NCBI GenBank assembly: GCA_028386065.3
Contig: JAKUCV010004512.1
Coordinates: 1-64,000, forward strand
Source of the DNA: Turnera subulata
Lineage: Eukaryota > Streptophyta > Magnoliopsida > Malpighiales > Passifloraceae
Reading direction: 5' to 3'
Length of the DNA stretch: 64,000 nt
The translations under genes and the position numbers were made by a program. Positions 58,601-64,000 of this stretch are shown one piece after another. The notes beneath the pieces are model-generated. The model saw only the letters and a program-made list of their open reading frames with translations. It had not been told where the DNA came from and made no database searches. The stretch's first letter is position 1; each line of letters starts with the position of its first letter.

Positions 58601-60322
58601 TCAATTAACACAAAGGTCAAAAGCACTAGAAGAGGGGGATACCTGATCTCCTTCATCATACTCCTCACCAGGAAGGACACAATCCACAATATGATGATTT
58701 CCACCTGATCCACCAAGAATTGCAACAGAATCAGGTGGCTTTTCTTTAATCACAGCCACTAAGTCCATGCTCTGAGTCCCATTCCGCTGCTGGCTTCCCA
58801 ACAACACCTCTCCATTAGTAGAATTAGACATTTCGCATAGCCTTGGTTGTTGAGAATTATTATTCTGAATTCCTTTCTTTGTATTAGTAATGTCCTTCAG
58901 CGGGTTCTTTGGCCTCTCCTTTAATAGATAGCCTTTCCATCGCCGATATCAACCACTTTACTACCCTCAGTCACCTTTAGACCCACTAAAACATCAACCT
59001 CCAAAAATCGTTTAGCCTTTTCTGGTGCAACCTTCTTAACAATATTTAGACCTACAGAGAGCTTTTTGCCTTGCTCAGATCGCACCATTTTGTCACCCAC
59101 CATTTTCTCTTTACTTTTAGGAAGGTTTCAAGTCACAGAATTATCCCCCAAGGCTCTCCCATTGTCCTCCTCTAGCCCAGAAAGCACATCAAAGCGTGAC
59201 CTACCTCGCTCCACAGGTTTCCCCACAACCGGCTTTTGACCCAAGTTTGGATCCCTCCTATTATGAGCTTTCTTATGCACCAACATCCACCGTCCACGGG
59301 ATTCAAACACCTCAGGTCTTTCACGAGGAATAGACGCCCCTTGATAATAGGATGGCTTAGCCGATTGTGGCTCCACACTCACACTCTGAACATCATCCTC
59401 GGAAGGCTTCGCATTAGGACATTCTTCTTGCTTATGGCCATAAAGACCACAACCAAAACAAATCAAGTGCAGTCCCTCATACTCTACCCTCCAAATTCTC
59501 CTTCCAGTTCAGAATTTGGCCACAAGTGGTTTAGATAGATCAACCTCAACACAAATCTTTGCAAACTCAGCCCTCTCCCTGGCCGAAGTAGCTCTATCAA
59601 TTCTCAGAGTGCGCCCAAGCTTGTTCCCAATGCGAAATAATGCCTTATCTTCATAGTATTCCATACCAAGATATGGTATATGAACCCAGGCCGCCACCCT
59701 CTCAATCGAAGCTTCAAACGGATCAAAGCCCGGGTGCCATCTTCTCACCGAGAGGTAGTGATCCGCCACAGTCCAAGGTCCCCCAACTAAGACAGAATTA
59801 TAATCATACACACTAGCAAAGTTCACCAGGAAAAAGTCATTTACCCATTCCCGCGAGAGTGTATTGGCGTTGGGTATGCCACACAGAGTTCAATCGGTTC
59901 TGAAGAAAGCGGTAGCCCACTCGCTTACCCAGTACCTTCACAATCAAAGCATACCTCCATCGCCTATACATACGCTTCTTCTCCTCCACCGAGAAATGCA
60001 CCGATGGACACTTCGGATCCTCTAGCTCATCATCAGAGTCCGAGACCACATAATCATACTCATCATACTCAGCCCCCGCTGGTTGATCCTCCATACCCAT
60101 CTCTAGCAATGATGGACCGAGCAGCAACTCCTTAAAGGATATCTTCTTTTTTGTAGCCTCAGTCTCGTCCACCCCAACACCTAAACCATTCGCACCTATA
60201 CCACCCCTTCCACTCAAACCAGAGCCCAAACGAACCTTCTTGTGACTGTTACCAAGCTGGTCATCGTCACTCTTAGCTCCGCTATCCTCCTCCATTGGGG
60301 AAGGAGGGTCCACCGTTGACAT
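58601..60322 (-). pseudogene. LINE ORF1 (DUF4283 and CCHC), broken
   Basis: Starts at the ATG 60320-60322 (MSTVDPPSPMEED). An acidic region (EYDEYDYVVSDSDDELED) leads into the DUF4283 domain (RWRYALIVKVLGKRVGYRFLQ and the VGGPWTVADHYLSV block) and a CX2CX4HX4C knuckle (CFGCGLYGHKQEEC) near 59420-59465. A basic and Ser-rich tail runs towards 58601. The frame shifts near 59835, and a stop occurs near 59509. ORF2 follows within about 25 bp. Confidence 0.8.
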
Positions 60323-60465
60323 CCTCCAGTGCCCACCAAGTGTTTGAGAAAAAAAGCAAAAGAAAACCCAACGAAATGCCTATGACTAGTTGAGAGAAAA
60401 TCACGCGCCACCACGCGCGCACTTTAATATGTCTTGCTGCTTAAAGTATCCCTTGCACCAATTTT

Positions 60466-61162
60466 AATGTTATTACATAGATTCCTATCACTAAAAAAAT
60501 AGAGGATTAAAGCCTTATCCTAGTTTCCTGAAATCAAGGAAAAAAAAAAATGTACTAAAAGACATGCAGGTCATTCAGCTGTCGATAACAGGAGGCTTAT
60601 GTGAGCCTTTGTTAAGGTAGGCAATGAGACAAGAAAATGTTTGTTGGGTGCCAACACCTAATATGCATTTTAATATGCAAGTTGCAGATTCCTTGTTCTT
60701 TTTCTATGAAGAAGTATCCACATCATACTAAAAAACACAATTCCAAAAGCCGCCCTTTTTCATTCACAAGAGAAGTTCACAAAATACCAACTATCTACTA
60801 AAATAAAATTATTGACCTTTTCTATAGTAAACTTGTTACTCTTTTTATATCACGAAGTCTGTGTTTTTTTTATTTCGCACCATTTTCTTTGATAGGTTTG
60901 TATTCTTTTGGATTTTGATAGGAGGCCTAATAATCCAGATTAGAAAGTGTGCAAGTTGGGTTAACCTTTAAGTCCTAGGCCCAATGGGCTCATATGGGGA
61001 AGCCCAAATGTTACATGGCTAAAATGGCACAGAAATGAGCCCAAAATATATCACCCATCAAATTTTCCAGACTCTCTTCTCCACCTTCAACCTCCGAAAT
61101 CAGATCCATCACCAAAAACGAACCAGACGCTACACACCATCATCAAAAAGCCGTTAACTCTA
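60466..61162 (+). promoter_or_regulatory. Promoter/leader region of the MORF gene
   Basis: Spacer after the LINE, then several TGGGCY/GGCCCA words: 'ggcccaatgggct' at 60978-60990, 'agcccaaa' at about 61001, and another at about 61038. Such site II elements are common before plant nuclear genes for organellar and ribosomal proteins, which fits the gene that follows. Confidence 0.5.
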
Positions 61163-62996
61163 ACGGCCGCAGCCCTCCGCCGCCGTTACCGTCCTTCAAC
61201 TTCTCCTTGCGGCGTCTCTTCTTCGCCGCCTCCAAATTCTCTCTACTTCTCTCCTGACTCGGCAACCGAAAACTCCCCCAAAACTCAGCAAACCGAGTTG
61301 ACTCGCCTCCCGAGTTTGCTACAGGGGTGTGACTATGAGCACTGGGTTGTGATTATGCAGCCTCCAAGGGGATACCCACCTCGAGGTGAGATCGTTGATG
61401 GCTACATCAAGACCCTAGCGATGGCCTTGGGCAGGTAATGAATGGAAAGCCTTCGTCTTTTGTTCTCAGCTTCTTTTAAAGTACCGATTTTGACCTGGTT
61501 AACTCGGTCAACCTGAAGGTTAGAGTCATTAGATGCGTAATGTAATGATTTCATGTCGATGGATTATGTTTTAGGAGTTTGGTTTTGTGATGTGCAGTGA
61601 AGAGGAGGCGAAGAAGGCCATTTACTCTGTATCCACCAAGTATTACCATGCATTTGGCTGCAAAGTCACTGAAGATTTGACGTGCAAGATCAAATGTACT
61701 ACCATTTCGAGTTTTGCCCTGAACTCTGGTGATTATTTTTGGAACTTTTAAGTGTATAATTAACATAAAGTTCTCTAGTTGCAGCACTGCCCGATGTAAG
61801 ATGGGTTCTTCCCGATTCATATCTATGTTATGGTGAAACTAACTATGCAGGTACGGTTCTCCTGCCTCTTCTTCAAGTGCATCTATTGGCACTGCTTGGT
61901 TTTTTTTTGAAATTTTCTGTTGCATTTCCATGGCTTCTTTTTCCTTTTTCCCTTTTGTGTGGGATACTGAAAATTTTTTATTCCTGCTTGATGTTACTGG
62001 TTAATGCATATACATGTGAACCTGTTTTTCGGTGGACTGTTTCAAGTAGAAGCGAATTATAGACTCATTCAATTACCTATTCTGAATAACTACGATTCAG
62101 GCAATCGATGCTTTCATATGCCTCACAATTTTTCCAAAAGGTATCTGATAGTGGAGATTGACCTGTTATTATCTTCATAGTTGTCATCAGTAGAGTTGGC
62201 CGCATGATTTTGACTGTGACCAGGGGTACTGGATTCATTTTCTGTGAAGTGAGCCAGGCTTCAAAAAATGTGTCTATGGGGGCTGTTTGATGTCAAACTA
62301 GTGGGATTTCCAAATAATTAGCGATATTATTATGATTAAGACAATCTACTATGATTTTCTTGCTTCACATCCAATTGGTTTTATGTGTTTCTGACACAAA
62401 GAATCCAAACTAGTCTTCTTTCTTGTAATCACCATTTGATATGGAAGAGCATACTTGAAGGAAGAACCAACACTTTCCAATTTGATACAGTCAAGTAAAT
62501 CCATGCCAATGTGTTGGTTTTGGTGAATTTAGGCAGTTGTCTTTCTGATCCCCTTAATCGCAAGCAGTAATATTTCTTGTCAATCTTATCACTTGCGATT
62601 ATTTTTAGAGGTGCTACGCAAACTGTCGGGACAATAGTTTTTCCTCTTCCCCTGGTTTATAGTTGTTTATAAGAGCATCTCTGTAGTTGCAAGGATGAGA
62701 TTGTGATCCTTTTATTTTATTTTTTTTGACACTAGGTGATCCGTTCATATTTCTTGCAGCATTTGAATTTCTAAGATACTTTCTTGTGGTAATGTTCCTT
62801 TGCTTAATAAAAGTCTTATGTCTGGTAAAGGTGTTCATATTTTCTAGCAGGAGAACCATTTATTGACGGGAAGGTCGTTCCCTATGACGATAAGTACCAC
62901 AAGCACTGGATTCAAGATCAAGACAATGAGAGTTATGCAAGCATAAGCCATGTAAAGAAGAACAGGAGGAGGCGAAAGAAATCTTCACTTGATTGA
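61163..62996 (+). CDS. MORF: MORF/DAG-family organellar RNA-editing factor, ACG at start position
   Basis: MORF (RIP/DAG) proteins bind PPR proteins and are needed for C-to-U RNA editing in plastids and mitochondria. Exons: 61163?-61434, 61598-61695, 61785-61850, 62851-62996; phases agree and the joined frame gives 193 aa. An Arg/Ser/Pro-rich organelle presequence (about 1-50) is followed by the MORF domain: GCDYEHWVVIMQPP, GYIKTLAMALGSEEEAKKAIYSVS (in part), then VRWVLPDSYL and EPFIDGKVVPYDDKYH. The protein ends in a short basic tail (KKNRRRRKKS), without the long Gly/Pro tail of MORF8. The frame is open upstream to a TAA near 60964 with no ATG. The best start by homology-like pattern is ACG at 61163 before GCC GCA GCC CTC. 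So it starts at ACG, has an unseen upstream exon, or is a recent pseudogene. The domain is otherwise intact. Confidence 0.85.
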
Positions 62997-64000
62997 GATA
63001 CTTATCTGAATATTAATATTGAAGGTGTCAAGAGCAGTTCGGTGGAACTAAAGCATTTGTTTTGACGGAATGCTTTTGAGATAGGATGACTTACTGGGTT
63101 GACTTGTGGATCAAACTTTGTGAAGCGGCTCAACTCATATTGCAATAACTAATGAACGCACCCCTTTGGTCATCTCACTGAGAAGCTGCCGCTGGAGCTT
63201 CAGTTGTGGAAAACATCATGGATTGTGGGGTACAGGATGTTGTGAAATCCCAGGAATTGACACTACTATTATGTAAGATGGAGCGTTGCCTTCTCAAGGA
63301 AACTCAAGCATCTGTATTGGAAAATAGAAAATTGAGCCTTTGAGGTATGGCCTTGCAAGTTCTCGTGCTCAGAACCATGTAAAATCATGAGAATGATTTT
63401 CTTATTTTGTTTGCGCTTGTGATTTTATCAAATTTGATCAGAAGTAAAGTTGTGAAGAACTCGTATGTACTGTTGATCAAGTTTGTTTGACTAAATGCCC
63501 TCTTTAACTGTCCTAAAACTTGTATATCTGTGTTATAATCGAATTAAATCTTATTGATGGCTGCTCTTTTTTCTGAATGATTGTTACAACGTGTCTCTGC
63601 TCTAGCCACCACACATGCCTTTGAACATTAACTTTCTCACATCCACATGGTAAAATTTGCTCAAGAGTTGCTGTACCTATTAGTGAATATAAACTGTCTC
63701 CTGGTGTCTCTGTACCTTTAAATCAACTTCAGACCAAAGTTCGCCTGGGGCCTTCTTTCTCAAATCAGATGGGGTCATACTTACATTACATTAGGTGTCT
63801 GAGGTTTCAACTCTTTTAAGTGTCCATTCTCATGTTCTAAGTCAAACAAATAAGCATGAATAAATTGCTTATCATGCACTCATTGTTCTTTAGTAGTGAA
63901 CTGTGTCATTCCCACATTCACATGAATAAATTGCTTCCAACGAGACATTTAAAGAGGTAAGGCAGTCGCTATTCTTAAATGTACTGCCCAACTTCAAAGC
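62997..64000. other. 3' flank of the MORF gene and intergenic
   Basis: Probable 3' UTR followed by AT-rich spacer to the window edge. No gene or repeat recognised. Confidence 0.4.

Larger units (their letters stand above)
52935..60461 (-). mobile_element. Full-length but decayed LINE (L1/RTE-like plant type) with TSD
   Basis: A minus-strand non-LTR element spanning ORF1 and ORF2 to a poly-A tail (plus-strand T run at about 52949-52957, preceded by 'cttac' on the element strand). It is flanked by 'tcccttgcaccaa' (52935-52947 and 60449-60461), followed by one C/T mismatch. Net length is about 6 kb after subtracting the nested LINE at about 56111-57645. Both ORFs are broken by stops and frameshifts, so it is an old copy. 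Confidence 0.85.

Overview
The window is nuclear DNA of a eudicot plant. The evidence is short introns with GT-AG ends, plant-only gene families, a nuclear tRNA-Ser gene, an AT-rich background, and a dense mix of LINEs, SINE-like repeats, a Ty3-type LTR element and a hAT MITE. Species cannot be fixed from the sequence. It is an ordinary gene-plus-transposon plant region with no bacterial-type systems.

Layout. 2.1-8.8 kb: an intronless-CDS cation/calcium exchanger (CCX3/4 type), then an intronless SBT1-type subtilase. 9.5 kb: tRNA-Ser(GCU). 10.3-18.7 kb: three tandem paralogues of a small, very basic plant protein of unknown function, separated by a SINE-like repeat and an ORF1-only LINE with a perfect 17-bp target duplication. 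From memory, Arabidopsis carries CCX3 (At3g14070), SBT1.4 (At3g14067) and an unknown protein (At3g14060) side by side, so the left third looks like an old conserved gene block. 18.7-28 kb: a gene desert with a 0.85-kb retroposon and several minute insertions. 28.1-33.3 kb: an 8-exon plastid-targeted type-2 (13-)lipoxygenase encoding 924 aa. 34.4-41.4 kb: an F-box gene split by a young, damaged Ty3/gypsy chromovirus (identical 5-bp target duplication, 281-bp LTRs with 5 differences). 43.3-50.9 kb: a tandem pair of two-exon cytochrome P450 genes, probably CYP92 family. 52.9-60.5 kb: a decayed full-length LINE on the minus strand that landed in a small palindromic element and was later hit by a second, 5'-truncated LINE in the opposite direction. 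61.1-63.0 kb: a 4-exon MORF/DAG-type organellar RNA-editing factor gene whose natural start position reads ACG instead of ATG.

The most unusual signal is a recurring class of minute insertions (15-20 bp). Each is a few bases plus a poly(A) run and is bounded by 11-17 bp direct repeats. At least five are present. They look like target-primed insertions of nothing but a retroposon tail. One of them duplicated the 3' splice site of the second P450 gene, leaving two acceptors 32 bp apart; use of the upstream one meets a stop four codons later. The genes share no common pathway. The lipoxygenase and P450s suggest oxylipin and specialised metabolism, but nothing in the sequence ties them together.
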